Assembly (NCBI RefSeq): GCF_021375795.1
Contig: NZ_JAEIOI010000001.1
Coordinates: 310,001 to 374,000 of the forward strand
DNA: 64,000 bases
Origin: Pseudomonas anguilliseptica
GTDB taxonomy: Bacteria > Pseudomonadota > Gammaproteobacteria > Pseudomonadales > Pseudomonadaceae
Direction of reading: 5' to 3'
The notes under the pieces: model-generated
Databases searched by the model: none
Told to the model about the DNA's origin: nothing
What the model saw: the letters and a program-made list of their open reading frames with translations, nothing else
Program-made: the position numbers and the translations under genes
Shown here: piece after piece, positions 1 through 8,721 of the stretch
Layout of the letters: every line of letters begins with the position of its first letter
Position numbering within the stretch: position 1 is the stretch's first letter

Positions 1-431
1 GGCTGGGTGGTGCGGGCAAGCCGGTGCTGCTCGGCAGCCTGTCGGCGCTGTTGCTGGCTTATATGATCCGCTTTATGGCGGTGGCCTACGGGCCGCTGGA
101 AAACAGTCTGGCGCGGATTCGCCCGTCCTTGCCGGAAGCTTCGCGCAGCCTCGGTGTTGGCGGCGTCGGGCTGTTCTTCAAGGTCTATCTGCCCCTGCTG
201 GTGCCGGGTGCGCTGTCGGCGGCGCTGCTGGTGTTCGTCGATGTGCTCAAGGAAATGCCCGCCACCCTGCTGATGCGCCCGTTCGGCTGGGACACGTTAT
301 CGGTGCGGGTATTTGAAATGACCAGCGAAGGCGAGTGGGCGCGCGCCGCGCTGCCGGCCCTGACCCTGGTACTGGTCGGCCTGTTGCCGGTGATTCTGCT
401 GATCCGCCGATCTGCGCGCCGTCACGGTTAG
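1..431 (+). CDS. Iron(III)-type ABC transporter permease, C-terminal part (5' end outside window)
   Basis: This is the C-terminal ~140 residues of an inner-membrane ABC importer permease. The frame is already open at base 3, so the gene begins before the window. The visible part holds the EAA-type cytoplasmic loop (around ARIRPSLPEASRSLGVG), which docks to the ATPase, then two hydrophobic segments and a basic tail (IRRSARRHG). The spacing and the RPFGWDTLSVRVFEM block resemble FbpB/SfuB-type ferric iron permeases. In P. aeruginosa an iron-type permease lies beside gcvT (recalled), which fits. The substrate is inferred from family only. Confidence 0.8.
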   Translation, partial: LGGAGKPVLLGSLSALLLAYMIRFMAVAYGPLENSLARIRPSLPEASRSLGVGGVGLFFKVYLPLLVPGALSAALLVFVDVLKEMPATLLMRPFGWDTLSVRVFEMTSEGEWARAALPALTLVLVGLLPVILLIRRSARRHG

Positions 432-466
432 CCTCGCGGGCTTGCGCGACAGGCTGCCACGCTGGG

Positions 467-495
467 ATGACCGCCCCCGGTGTTGCGGCTACAAT
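467..495 (+). promoter_or_regulatory. Candidate sigma-70 promoter for gcvT
   Basis: ATGACC (467-472) and TACAAT (490-495) are separated by 17 bases. They lie about 105 bases upstream of the gcvT start, in the gap after the permease gene. The -10 is good and the -35 is weak. No glycine-riboswitch-like core is apparent between this site and gcvT. Prediction only. Confidence 0.4.
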
Positions 496-601
496 GCGCG
501 CCATTCGCAGCGGCCGATCATCTTGATAGCCCGTGCCAGTGCCCGATTGTGTGGGCTCAGCCGGGTTGCCGCTGCACTGCCCAGCCCGCAAGGAGACACT
601 T

Positions 602-1684
602 ATGGGACAGCGCACACCACTCTATGACCTGCACCTCGCTTTGGGTGCCAAGATGGTCGACTTCGGCGGTTGGGACATGCCGTTGCACTATGGCTCGCAG
701 GTCGAGGAGCACCACCAGGTGCGTCGCGACTGCGGGGTGTTCGATGTGTCGCACATGACCGTGGTGGATGTCAGCGGCAGCCAGGCCAAGGCCTACCTGC
801 AACACCTGCTGGCCAACGACATCGAACGCCTGCAAAGCATCGGTAAAGCCCTCTACAGCGGTATGCTCAATGAACAGGGCGGGGTGGTGGATGATTTGAT
901 CGTCTACCTCACCGACTTTGGTTACCGCGTGGTGGTGAATGCCTCGACCCGCGACAAGGACCTGGCCTGGATGCGCCTGCAGAGCGTCGACTTTGACGTG
1001 CAGCTGCAAGAACGCGCCGAGCTGGCGATGCTGGCCATTCAAGGCCCGCATGCGCGCAGCAAGACTGCCGAGCTGGTAAGCCAATCGCGTGCCAACCTGA
1101 TTCAGAGCCTCAAGCCGTTCGAAGGCCAGCCCGATGGCGAGTGGTTTATCGCACGCACTGGCTACACCGGCGAAGACGGTCTGGAAATCATGCTGCCGGC
1201 CAGCGAAGTGGTGGCCTTCCTCAATGAACTGGTCGGTGCTGGGATTTCCCCGATTGGTCTCGGCGCGCGCGACACCCTGCGCCTGGAAGCCGGGATGAAT
1301 CTGTACGGCCAGGACATGGACGAAAGCGTCACCCCGTTGGCCGCCAATATGGCCTGGACCATCGCCTGGGAGCCGGCCAGCCGTGGTTTTGTTGGTCGTG
1401 CCGCGCTGCAGAAGCAAAAAGCCGAAGGCGTCGCCTCCAAGCTCGTCGGCCTGGTGCTGGAAGAGCGCGGCGTGCTGCGTGCGCATCAGGTTGTGCGGGT
1501 TGAGGGCGTGGGCGAAGGCGAGATCACCAGTGGCAGCTTCTCGCCGACCCTGGGTAAATCCATCGCCCTGGCCCGTGTGCCGGCGGCGACCAGCGAACGC
1601 GCCGAGGTAGAGATTCGCGGCAAGTGGTACCCGGTGCGGGTGGTCAAGCCGACGTTTGTACGTAACGGCAAGGCGCTTATCTGA
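602..1684 (+). CDS. gcvT: Glycine cleavage system T protein (aminomethyltransferase)
   Basis: GcvT moves the methylene group from the aminomethyl-lipoyl arm of GcvH to tetrahydrofolate, releasing ammonia, in the cytoplasmic glycine cleavage complex. The product is 360 residues, the usual bacterial length. It carries the family blocks GVFDVSHM near residue 45, GYTGEDG in the middle, and [19 protein letters not shown] in the folate-binding domain. The frame stays open upstream to 533, but ATG 602 is chosen because GGAGA lies just upstream and the [24 protein letters not shown] start matches the family. gcvH follows after 143 bases. gcvP is not adjacent. Confidence 0.96.
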   Translation: MGQRTPLYDLHLALGAKMVDFGGWDMPLHYGSQVEEHHQVRRDCGVFDVSHMTVVDVSGSQAKAYLQHLLANDIERLQSIGKALYSGMLNEQGGVVDDLIVYLTDFGYRVVVNASTRDKDLAWMRLQSVDFDVQLQERAELAMLAIQGPHARSKTAELVSQSRANLIQSLKPFEGQPDGEWFIARTGYTGEDGLEIMLPASEVVAFLNELVGAGISPIGLGARDTLRLEAGMNLYGQDMDESVTPLAANMAWTIAWEPASRGFVGRAALQKQKAEGVASKLVGLVLEERGVLRAHQVVRVEGVGEGEITSGSFSPTLGKSIALARVPAATSERAEVEIRGKWYPVRVVKPTFVRNGKALI

Positions 1685-1786
1685 GCCTTGAGCTGGCCAT
1701 GGATGGTCGAGAACGCCCCGGTTTGTAACGGTGCGCCAGGTTTTTAAAGACTTTCTTTCGGTATGGCCAAGGCCTGCTAAATTTCC

Positions 1787-1808
1787 ATGACGGCGTGGTC
1801 GCCGTCAT
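1787..1808 (+). promoter_or_regulatory. Inverted repeat just upstream of the gcvH ribosome binding site
   Basis: Perfect 9-base arms, ATGACGGCG (1787-1795) and CGCCGTCAT (1800-1808), flank a 4-base loop. They end a few bases before the gcvH Shine-Dalgarno GATGAGGA. This could be a 5'-leader hairpin or a protein-binding site. A possible extended -10 (TGCTAAATT, 1775-1783) lies just upstream, so the repeat would sit at or after the start of transcription. Function unknown. Confidence 0.45.
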
Positions 1809-1827
1809 GTCAGATGAGGAACGACAC

Positions 1828-2217
1828 ATGAGCAATATCCCCGCCGATCTGCGTTACGCCGCCAGCCACGAGTGGGCGCGCCTGGAAGCCGATGGCAGCG
1901 TTACCGTAGGCATTTCCGATCACGCTCAGGAAGCCCTGGGTGATGTGGTGTTCATCGAGCTGCCAGAAGTCGGCAAGAGCCTGAATGCCGGTCAGGAAGC
2001 CGGGGTGGTGGAATCGGTCAAGGCCGCGTCCGACATCTATGCACCGGTCTCCGGTGAAGTGATCGCGATCAACGACGGTCTGGCCGACAGTCCGGAAAGC
2101 GTCAACAGCGATCCGTACGGCAGCTGGTTCTTCAAGCTCAAGCCGAGCGATGCCAGCGAGTTGGACAAACTGCTGGATGCCGCCGGCTACAAGGCGGCTG
2201 CCGACAGCGACGCCTAA
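1828..2217 (+). CDS. gcvH: Glycine cleavage system H protein
   Basis: This is the lipoyl carrier that shuttles the aminomethyl group between the P, T and L proteins. The product is 129 residues, typical for GcvH. The lipoylated lysine is Lys65 in [16 protein letters not shown], and the N-terminal [14 protein letters not shown] is characteristic. An upstream extension to 1795 is possible, but ATG 1828 follows GAGGA at correct spacing and gives the standard N-terminus. It is separated from gcvT by a 143-base gap and is followed at once by a strong terminator. The expected gcvP is missing downstream, so the decarboxylase must be encoded elsewhere. Confidence 0.96.
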   Translation: MSNIPADLRYAASHEWARLEADGSVTVGISDHAQEALGDVVFIELPEVGKSLNAGQEAGVVESVKAASDIYAPVSGEVIAINDGLADSPESVNSDPYGSWFFKLKPSDASELDKLLDAAGYKAAADSDA

Positions 2218-2230
2218 GTACCTCGCTACA

Positions 2231-2267
2231 ACGACAAAGCCCCGCATGGCGGGGCTTTGTCGTTTTT
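2231..2267 (+). terminator. Rho-independent terminator after gcvH
   Basis: Perfect 15-base arms (2231-2245 and 2249-2263) surround a 3-base loop, and a T run follows. It lies 13 bases after the gcvH stop and before the convergent NfeD gene, so it probably acts in both directions. Confidence 0.9.
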
Positions 2268-2281
2268 GGCAAACCTGCGGC

Positions 2282-2737
2282 TTACTCAGCCTGTGTGGCA
2301 ACCACTCGCAGCAGGACGCCATCCTGGCCCACCACGCGAACCGACGTCCCCACGGGTAGGTCGGCACCGCTGACCAGCCACAGACTGTCACCGGCCTTGA
2401 TCTTGCCGCGCCCGCCACTGATGGCTTCATGCAGCACGAAGTCGCGGCCGATGAATTCACTGCCGCGCTGGTTCAGTCCCGGCTGGTCGGAGGGTTTCGC
2501 CGCACTGCGCTGGCGTTGCCACCAGAACACTGCAGTGAGCACCGAGAGCACGCCGAACAGCACGAACTGGGCTGCCCAGGGCAGGCCAGGGAAGATAAAG
2601 GTCAGCAGGCCAACACTGGCGGCGGCCAGGCCGATCCACAACAGGTAGCCACCGGCGCCGAACACTTCGAGGATCAGCAACAGGGTGCCCAGGGCCAACC
2701 AGTTCCAGTACGACAGGTGCTGTAAGAAGTCCCACAT
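2282..2737 (-). CDS. NfeD family membrane protein
   Basis: This 151-residue protein has about three hydrophobic segments in its first 85 residues (NWLALGTLLLILEVFGAGG, a GLAAASVGLL segment, and a third ending near FWW). A soluble OB-fold-like C-terminal domain follows, typical of short NfeD/YbbK proteins. It starts 3 bases after the stop of the SPFH gene on the same strand, so the two are co-transcribed. NfeD proteins commonly pair with SPFH/stomatin proteins in membrane microdomains and membrane-protein quality control. The exact role is unknown. Confidence 0.85.
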   Translation of the reverse strand: MWDFLQHLSYWNWLALGTLLLILEVFGAGGYLLWIGLAAASVGLLTFIFPGLPWAAQFVLFGVLSVLTAVFWWQRQRSAAKPSDQPGLNQRGSEFIGRDFVLHEAISGGRGKIKAGDSLWLVSGADLPVGTSVRVVGQDGVLLRVVATQAE

Positions 2738-2740
2738 GAC

Positions 2741-3661
2741 TTAACCCTTCTTCTCACCGAAGGTGGCTTTGACGATTTCACCGATGCCGCCGACTGCGCC
2801 AATCATCTGGCTGGCTTCCAGCGGCATCAGCACAACCTTGCTGTTATTGGCGCTGGCCAGCTGGCCGAGGGCTTCGATGTACTTCTGCGCAACGAAGTAG
2901 TTGACCGCCTGCACGTTGCCGCTGGCGATGGCCTCGGAGACCATGCGGGTGGCTTCTGCTTCGGCCTGGGCCGCACGTTCACGTGCCTCGGCTTCGAGGA
3001 ACGCGGCCTGGCGCTGACCTTCGGCCTTGAGAATATCGCCCTGTTTCTGCCCTTCGGCGGTGAGGATGGCGGCAGCGCGCAGGCCTTCGGCTTCGAGAAT
3101 CTGCGCACGCTTGATCCGTTCGGCTTTCATCTGCCCGGACATGGCCGCCATCAGGTCGTCGGGCGGGCTGATGTCCTTGATCTCGATACGGGTGATCTTG
3201 ATGCCCCAGGGTGCGGTGGCTTCGTCCACGGTCTTGAGCAGACGCTCGTTGATCGCATCGCGCTGGCCGAGCATGGCGTCCAGCTCCATGGAGCCGAGCA
3301 CGGTGCGGATATTAGTCATCACCAGGTTGCGGATGGCGTGCTCGAGGTTGTTCACCTCATAGGCGGCTTGCGCCGAGTTGATGATCTGGAAGAAGCAGAT
3401 GGCGTCGATCTGCACCGTGGCGTTGTCGGCGGTGATGACTTCCTGTGGCGGAATATCCAGCACGTTTTCCATCACGTTGAGCTTGCGACCGATCTTGTCC
3501 ATCACCGGCACAATGATGTTAAGGCCCGGCTTCAGGGTGTTGGTGTAGCGACCAAAGCGCTCCACGGTCCATTCGAAGCCCTGAGGCACGACCTTGAAAC
3601 CCATGAAGACGATGGCGACGGCGAGGCCGACAAAGAGAAAGATGACGCTGCCGATTTCCAT
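2741..3661 (-). CDS. SPFH/stomatin-like paraslipin (QmcA type)
   Basis: This 306-residue protein has an N-terminal membrane segment (about residues 4-23), then the SPFH/PHB domain starting at [15 protein letters not shown]. An alanine/glutamate-rich coiled-coil stretch of repeated [11 protein letters not shown] and [14 protein letters not shown] units spans residues ~185-245, and a short glycine-rich tail follows. This layout fits E. coli QmcA, a membrane-anchored scaffold associated with FtsH-type proteolysis. AAGGAG precedes the ATG. It forms a two-gene operon with the NfeD gene, as is common for this family. Confidence 0.88.
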   Translation of the reverse strand: MEIGSVIFLFVGLAVAIVFMGFKVVPQGFEWTVERFGRYTNTLKPGLNIIVPVMDKIGRKLNVMENVLDIPPQEVITADNATVQIDAICFFQIINSAQAAYEVNNLEHAIRNLVMTNIRTVLGSMELDAMLGQRDAINERLLKTVDEATAPWGIKITRIEIKDISPPDDLMAAMSGQMKAERIKRAQILEAEGLRAAAILTAEGQKQGDILKAEGQRQAAFLEAEARERAAQAEAEATRMVSEAIASGNVQAVNYFVAQKYIEALGQLASANNSKVVLMPLEASQMIGAVGGIGEIVKATFGEKKG

Positions 3662-3813
3662 GTGGTGTAGCTCCTTGGTGAAGTGATGTCTGCGGGTTAG
3701 CGGTTCAGGTATCTAAGCACAGTTGGCCTGGCGCTGCTGTCGAGGCCGTTGCAAGCTGCGTGGCTAGATCAGCGTGTTGGCTGGGCCAATGCTATTGGCG
3801 GCGTTGGCAGGCG

Positions 3814-5598
3814 CTATTTCTGCTCGCTCTGCGGGGTAACCCGCAGCACTTCCTCTATGGTGGTCAGGCCCGCGGCCACCTTTTGTGCGCCGGACAGGCG
3901 TAGGCTGCGCATGCCTTCCTTGAAGGCGTGCCGACGCAGGGCGATCAGGTCGGTATCGGCGGTGATCAGCGGCTTCATCGCGTCATTGATCAGCATGATT
4001 TCATACACCCCGGCGCGGCCGCGGTAGCCGGTGTCGCGGCATTCCAGGCAACCGACAGCGCGGCAGGCCTGGGTCGGCAGTGGCGCGCTCCAGGGTTTGG
4101 TCAGGCTTTGCCAGCCGTCTTCGTCCAGCGTTTGTGGCGCTTTGCAGTGCGGGCACAGGGTACGCACCAGGCGTTGCGCCATCACGCCGAGCAGGGTTGC
4201 TTTGAGCAGGTAGTGCGGCACGCCCAGTTCCAGCAGGCGGGTGATGGCGCTGGGGGCATCGTTGGTGTGCAGCGTCGAGAGCACCAAGTGGCCGGTGAGC
4301 GCAGCCTGGATCGCCATCTCGGCGGTCTCCAGGTCGCGGATCTCGCCGACCATGATGATGTCGGGGTCCTGGCGCATCAGCGCGCGCACGCCGCTGGCGA
4401 AGGTCAGGTCGATATTGCTCTGCACCTGCATCTGGTTAAAGGCGCCCTCGATCATTTCGATCGGGTCTTCGATGGTGCAGACGTTGACCTCTTGCGTGGC
4501 CAGTTGCTTGAGCGTGGTGTACAGCGTGGTGGTCTTGCCCGAGCCGGTGGGGCCGGTGACCAGGATGATGCCGTTGGGCTGGCTGGTCATGCTCTGCCAG
4601 CGTTTCAGGTCATCGGCGGAGAAACCCAGCTGGTCGAAGCTTTTCAGCAACACTTCCGGGTCGAAGATCCGCATCACCATTTTTTCGCCAAAGGCGGTGG
4701 GCAGGGTCGACAGACGCAGTTCCACTTCACCGCCATCCGGGGTCTTGGTCTTGACCCGGCCGTCCTGGGGCTTGCGCTTTTCTGCGACGTTCATTCGTCC
4801 CAGGCTTTTCAGGCGGCTGACTACCGCCATGGTCACCTGCGGCGGGAACTGGTAGACGGTGTGCAGCACGCCGTCGATACGAAAGCGCACGCTGCCTTGC
4901 TCGCGGCGCGGTTCGATATGGATATCACTGGCGCGCTGGGTAAAAGCGTACTGAAACAGCCAGTCGACGATATTGACGATATGCGCGTCGTTGGCATCGG
5001 GCTCCTGATCCTGGGCACCAAGGTTGAGCAGTTGCTCGAAGTTACCGGTGTTACTGATCTTCATGTCGCCCGTGTTGGCCCCGGTGACCGACTTGGCCAG
5101 GCGATAGAATTCCACGGTAAAGCGCTGGATATCCGCCGGGCTGGCCACCACGCGCTTGATCGGGCGCTTGAGCACATGGGTCAGGTCGGTTTCCCAGCTG
5201 TGCACCAGCGGCTGGCTGCTGGCGATGGTCACGCTGTCGCTGTCCACCGCCACGGCAAGAATCTTGTGGCGCTGGGCGAAGGCGTAGGACATCAGCGGGG
5301 TGATGGCCGCGACATTGATTTTCAGCGGATCGATGCGCAGAAAGGGTTGGCCGCATTGTTCGGCTAGCCAACTGGTGAGGCCTTCGAGCTCAAGCTTCTT
5401 GCCGGGAGTTTTCAGGTCATCGAGCTGCTGCGCGGCGAGAAACTCCAGCGGGTGCTGCTGGTTGTTGACCGCACTGCGGCGGATCGCCAGGCATTGTTCG
5501 GCATTGTCCTGGCTGGTCCGCCCCTGGGCGACCAGCTCGCGCAGCAGATCAGCGAGTTCCAGCTGGCGATCATGGGCGGACGAGACGAATGCGGACAT
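3814..5598 (-). CDS. GspE/PulE-family type II secretion / type IV pilus ATPase (orphan)
   Basis: This 594-residue protein has an N-terminal MshEN/GspE-N type region (about 1-170). A secretion-ATPase core follows, with Asp box SDIHIEP near 224, Walker A GPTGSGKT at 349-356, Walker B region IIMVGEIRD, and His box TGHLVLSTLHTND. A tetracysteine zinc motif (CPHCKAP and CLECRDTGYRGRAGVYE) lies near the C-terminus. Such hexameric ATPases power pseudopilus or pilus assembly. AGGGAG precedes the ATG. No pseudopilin, GspF or secretin genes are nearby, so its machine is encoded elsewhere or it acts alone. PilB, GspE and MshE subtypes cannot be separated here. Confidence 0.88.
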   Translation of the reverse strand: MSAFVSSAHDRQLELADLLRELVAQGRTSQDNAEQCLAIRRSAVNNQQHPLEFLAAQQLDDLKTPGKKLELEGLTSWLAEQCGQPFLRIDPLKINVAAITPLMSYAFAQRHKILAVAVDSDSVTIASSQPLVHSWETDLTHVLKRPIKRVVASPADIQRFTVEFYRLAKSVTGANTGDMKISNTGNFEQLLNLGAQDQEPDANDAHIVNIVDWLFQYAFTQRASDIHIEPRREQGSVRFRIDGVLHTVYQFPPQVTMAVVSRLKSLGRMNVAEKRKPQDGRVKTKTPDGGEVELRLSTLPTAFGEKMVMRIFDPEVLLKSFDQLGFSADDLKRWQSMTSQPNGIILVTGPTGSGKTTTLYTTLKQLATQEVNVCTIEDPIEMIEGAFNQMQVQSNIDLTFASGVRALMRQDPDIIMVGEIRDLETAEMAIQAALTGHLVLSTLHTNDAPSAITRLLELGVPHYLLKATLLGVMAQRLVRTLCPHCKAPQTLDEDGWQSLTKPWSAPLPTQACRAVGCLECRDTGYRGRAGVYEIMLINDAMKPLITADTDLIALRRHAFKEGMRSLRLSGAQKVAAGLTTIEEVLRVTPQSEQK

Positions 5599-5735
5599 AA
5601 AACTCCCTGACGATCCTGATTACGTGTTAACGACCTGCTAAGCACTGTCGGCAGCATGACGCCAAGGGCGCGGGTTGTCTGCCGACTTGATCCATTTTTG
5701 CACAGCCGCCAGCCCTAGCCGCAGCGCAGCAGACG

Positions 5736-6410
5736 TCAGGCGCGCTTGAGGGTTTTTACACCCTCTGCGGTACCCAGCAGTAACAGATCTGCTGGGCGTG
5801 CAGCGAACAGACCGTTGGTGACCACTCCGACTATGGCGTTGATCTGGCTTTCCAGTTCGGCCGGGTTGGTAATCGACAGGTTGAATACATCGAGGATGAT
5901 ATTGCCGTTGTCGGTCACCACGCCTTCGCGGTACACCGGGTCGCCGCCGAGTTTGACCAACTGGCGCGCCACATGGCTGCGCGCCATCGGGATCACTTCC
6001 ACTGGCAGTGGGAAGGCGCCGAGCACCGGTACCAGCTTGCTGGCGTCGGCGATGCAGATAAAGGTCTGTGCCACGGCCGCGACGATCTTCTCGCGGGTCA
6101 GGGCCGCGCCACCGCCCTTGATCAGGTTGAGGTGTTCGTCGCTCTCGTCGGCGCCGTCGACATAGAACTCCAGGTCGCTGACGGTGTTCAGCTCATACAC
6201 TGGAATGCCATGGCCCTTGAGGCGTGCAGCGGTGGCTTCGGAGCTGGCCACGGCACCATCGAATTCCATCTTGTGCTTGGCCAGGGCATCGATAAAACAG
6301 TTGGCGGTGGAGCCGGTGCCGACTCCGATCACACTCTTGGCGTCGAGTTTGGGAAGAATAAAGTCGACGGCAGCCTGGGCGACGGCTTGCTTGAGTTGAT
6401 CCTGGTTCAT
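5736..6410 (-). CDS. rpiA: Ribose-5-phosphate isomerase A
   Basis: RpiA interconverts ribose 5-phosphate and ribulose 5-phosphate in the non-oxidative pentose phosphate pathway. The 224-residue length is typical. The phosphate-binding loop [15 protein letters not shown] is near residue 26. The catalytic region [17 protein letters not shown] and the downstream REKIVA block are intact. It is transcribed divergently from ilvA across about 290 bases that hold an ERIC-like palindromic element. This rpiA-ilvA arrangement is conserved in Pseudomonas. Confidence 0.97.
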   Translation of the reverse strand: MNQDQLKQAVAQAAVDFILPKLDAKSVIGVGTGSTANCFIDALAKHKMEFDGAVASSEATAARLKGHGIPVYELNTVSDLEFYVDGADESDEHLNLIKGGGAALTREKIVAAVAQTFICIADASKLVPVLGAFPLPVEVIPMARSHVARQLVKLGGDPVYREGVVTDNGNIILDVFNLSITNPAELESQINAIVGVVTNGLFAARPADLLLLGTAEGVKTLKRA

Positions 6411-6473
6411 CTTTATAAGGCCTGGCGTGGGAGTGGTGGAAAGGCGCGAATTATAGCGCGGCTGCGCCGGCGA

Positions 6474-6594
6474 CGTTAAAACCCTGCCTGTCAGGCCGCG
6501 TGAGAGCGTAGCGAGCGAAGGTCAGGCAAGGCAAAAAGAGGCGAGGAAGCGAAGTGTACTGTTGTACATGAGCATTCCGAGCCTGTTTTTAACG
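6474..6594. repeat. ERIC-like imperfect palindromic element between rpiA and ilvA
   Basis: Terminal inverted arms CGTTAAAA (6474-6481) and TTTTAACG (6587-6594) bound 121 bases. The interior carries a palindromic GCCTG-T-CAGGC (6486-6496), the motif GAGCGTAGCGAGCGAAGG, and a hairpin TGTAC-TGTT-GTACA (6555-6568) followed by TGAGCATTCCGAG. The size, nested palindromes and intergenic placement resemble ERIC-type non-autonomous repeats. It fills most of the rpiA/ilvA intergenic region, so one or both promoters must lie inside or beside it. The assignment rests on structure, not on a database match. Confidence 0.5.
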
Positions 6595-6702
6595 CCGCAT
6601 CACCGAGCGCAGTAGCTCTCGCGTGGTCTGCTTGTATGGTCGTTCGGCGCAACGCTGGGGTAGACTCGCGAACTCCCTGGAAAACCGCCTGCGATGCCCG
6701 CC

Positions 6703-8217
6703 ATGCTCGAACAGTACGTCAAGAAAATCCTCACCTCGCGCGTCTATGACGTGGCGGTGGAAACCCCGCTGCAAGCCGCCAACCAGCTTTCCGAGCGCCT
6801 GGGCAACCAGATTCTGCTCAAGCGTGAAGACCTGCAACCGGTGTACTCGTTCAAGATTCGCGGTGCCTACAACAAGCTGGCGCAGCTCTCGGCCGAGGAA
6901 CAGGCGCGTGGTGTGGTCACCGCCTCGGCCGGCAACCATGCCCAGGGCTTGGCGCTGGCGGCCAAGGTGCTTGGGGTCAAGGCGACCATCGTGATGCCCA
7001 AGACCACCCCGGAGATCAAGGTGCAGGGCGTACGTTCGCGCGGCGGCAAGGTGGTGCTGCACGGCGACAGCTTCCCCGAGGCGCTGGCCTATTCGCTGAA
7101 ACTGGTCGACGAGAAGGGCTACATCTATATCCATCCCTACGATGACCCGCACACCATCGCCGGCCAGGGCACCATTGCCATGGAAATCCTCCGTCAGCAG
7201 CCGGGGGCGATCGACGCGATCTTCGTGCCGGTGGGTGGCGGCGGGCTGATTGCGGGTATCGCTGCCTACGTCAAATACCTGCGCCCGGAGATTAAGGTCA
7301 TCGGTGTTGAACCGGACGATTCCAATTGCCTGCAGGCCGCGATGGCCGCTGGTGAGCGTGTGGTGTTGCCGCAGGTTGGACTGTTTGCCGATGGCGTGGC
7401 GGTGGCGCAGATCGGTCAGCACACCTTCGATGTGTGCAAGGACCATGTTGACGAGGTGATTACCGTCAGCACCGACGAGATCTGTGCGGCGATCAAGGAC
7501 ATCTACGACGACACCCGTTCGATCACCGAACCGGCTGGCGCGCTGAGCGTGGCCGGAATCAAGAAGTATGTGGAGCGCGAAGGCTGCAGCGGGCGCGTAT
7601 TGGTCGGCATTGATTCGGGTGCCAACGTCAATTTCGACCGCCTGCGCCATGTCGCCGAACGCGCCGAACTGGGCGAGAAGCGTGAAGCGATCATCGCCGT
7701 GACCATCCCCGAGCAACCGGGCAGCTTCAAGGCCTTCTGCGAAGCCATCGGCAAGCGGCAGATCACCGAGTTCAACTACCGCTACCACGAGGATAAGGAA
7801 GCGCACATCTTTGTCGGCGTGCAGACCCACCCGGACAGCGATCCGCGTGCGGTGCTGGTGCAGGGCCTGCGTGAGCAGGGCTTCCCGGTGCTGGACCTGA
7901 CCGACAACGAGCTGGCCAAGCTGCATATCCGTCATATGGTAGGCGGCCATGCGGCGGCGGTGCCGGATGAGTGCGTGTACCGGTTCGAATTTCCCGAGCG
8001 CCCGGGTGCGTTGTTCAATTTCTTACAGAAATTGGGTGGGCGCTGGAATATCTCGATGTTCCACTACCGCAACCACGGCGCGGCCGATGGTCGCGTGGTC
8101 GCGGGCTTGCAAGTGCCGCAGGCCGAGCGTCATCTGGTGCCGGCGGCGCTGGAAGCCATCGGCTATCCCTATTGGGATGAGAGCGATAATCCGGCGTACA
8201 AACTTTTCCTAGGCTAA
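6703..8217 (+). CDS. ilvA: Threonine ammonia-lyase, biosynthetic (threonine deaminase)
   Basis: IlvA converts threonine to 2-oxobutanoate, the first step of isoleucine synthesis. The protein is 504 residues, counting from the ATG of MLEQYVKKIL. An in-frame ATG at 6694 would add three residues. The PLP lysine lies in YSFKIRGAYNKL (Lys51), and the PLP phosphate loop is PVGGGGLIAG. Two ACT-like regulatory domains occupy about 325-504 (IPEQPGSFKAFCEA and FPERPGALFNFLQKLG). These are the allosteric sites for isoleucine/valine in the long, biosynthetic form. No strong Shine-Dalgarno precedes either start. Confidence 0.96.
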   Translation: MLEQYVKKILTSRVYDVAVETPLQAANQLSERLGNQILLKREDLQPVYSFKIRGAYNKLAQLSAEEQARGVVTASAGNHAQGLALAAKVLGVKATIVMPKTTPEIKVQGVRSRGGKVVLHGDSFPEALAYSLKLVDEKGYIYIHPYDDPHTIAGQGTIAMEILRQQPGAIDAIFVPVGGGGLIAGIAAYVKYLRPEIKVIGVEPDDSNCLQAAMAAGERVVLPQVGLFADGVAVAQIGQHTFDVCKDHVDEVITVSTDEICAAIKDIYDDTRSITEPAGALSVAGIKKYVEREGCSGRVLVGIDSGANVNFDRLRHVAERAELGEKREAIIAVTIPEQPGSFKAFCEAIGKRQITEFNYRYHEDKEAHIFVGVQTHPDSDPRAVLVQGLREQGFPVLDLTDNELAKLHIRHMVGGHAAAVPDECVYRFEFPERPGALFNFLQKLGGRWNISMFHYRNHGAADGRVVAGLQVPQAERHLVPAALEAIGYPYWDESDNPAYKLFLG

Positions 8218-8235
8218 TCGGCAGGAGCTGAATTG

Positions 8236-8676
8236 ATGGAACATTACCCACTGCTGAAAATTCTCCACAGTGCACCAGGCGTGCTGTTGCTGCTGGGCGT
8301 GCTGGCCCATGCCTTTATGCTGTGGAAGGCCGCGCGCAGCGGCGACAGCGCGGTGCTGCAGCGCAAGCTCAAGCGCACCCGACTGATTAGCTTGCCGGTA
8401 TTTGGCCTGCTGGCCCTGAGCCTGCCGGTCAGTGGCTGGTGGCTGGTCAATCTGGCGGGCTTTCCGCTGGGGCTGACCTGGCTGCTGGCCAGCAGTGTGC
8501 TGTTCGGCGTGCTGGTGCTGTTCGGTCTGCTGCTCAATGGCCGCCTGGCTGCTTGGCAGGCCTTGGGTGACAGTCCAGCGCCGGTCAAACTGCAGCGTTT
8601 GTGTGCGTTGTATGCCGGGCTGATCGTGCTGTTGTTGCTGGTGATTATGGGGCTGATGGGTGCCAAGCCAGCCTGA
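8236..8676 (+). CDS. DUF2269/CopD-like integral membrane protein
   Basis: This 146-residue protein is almost entirely hydrophobic, with about four membrane segments. A basic loop (WKAARSGDSAVLQRKLKRTR) lies between the first and second. The HYPLLKILHSAPGVLLLLGVLAHAFML start, with histidines in the first helix, resembles DUF2269/CopD-type small membrane proteins. AGGAG sits 8 bases before ATG 8236. It follows ilvA by 18 bases and may be co-transcribed. No function can be assigned. Confidence 0.75.
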   Translation: MEHYPLLKILHSAPGVLLLLGVLAHAFMLWKAARSGDSAVLQRKLKRTRLISLPVFGLLALSLPVSGWWLVNLAGFPLGLTWLLASSVLFGVLVLFGLLLNGRLAAWQALGDSPAPVKLQRLCALYAGLIVLLLLVIMGLMGAKPA

Positions 8677-8689
8677 CTAGCATCCAAAC

Positions 8690-8719
8690 AAAAACGCCGC
8701 CTGATCAGGCGGCGTTTTT
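8690..8719. terminator. Bidirectional terminator, perfect 30-base palindrome
   Basis: The sequence is an uninterrupted palindrome centred between 8704 and 8705, with GC-rich core CGCCGCCTGA and runs of five A and five T at its ends. It separates the DUF2269 gene from the convergent HAD gene, whose stop is 3 bases away. It can terminate transcription from both sides. Confidence 0.9.
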
Positions 8720-8721
8720 GC

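Noticed and set aside
432..601. Glycine riboswitch upstream of gcvT
   Set aside because: No paired glycine-aptamer core could be found in this 170-base gap.
3928..5367. 479-residue open frame on the plus strand
   Set aside because: It is antisense to the GspE-type ATPase gene, which has all ATPase motifs.
3814..5598. A type II secretion locus
   Set aside because: Only the ATPase is present. A secretion locus needs pseudopilins, GspF, GspL/M and a secretin, none of which are nearby.
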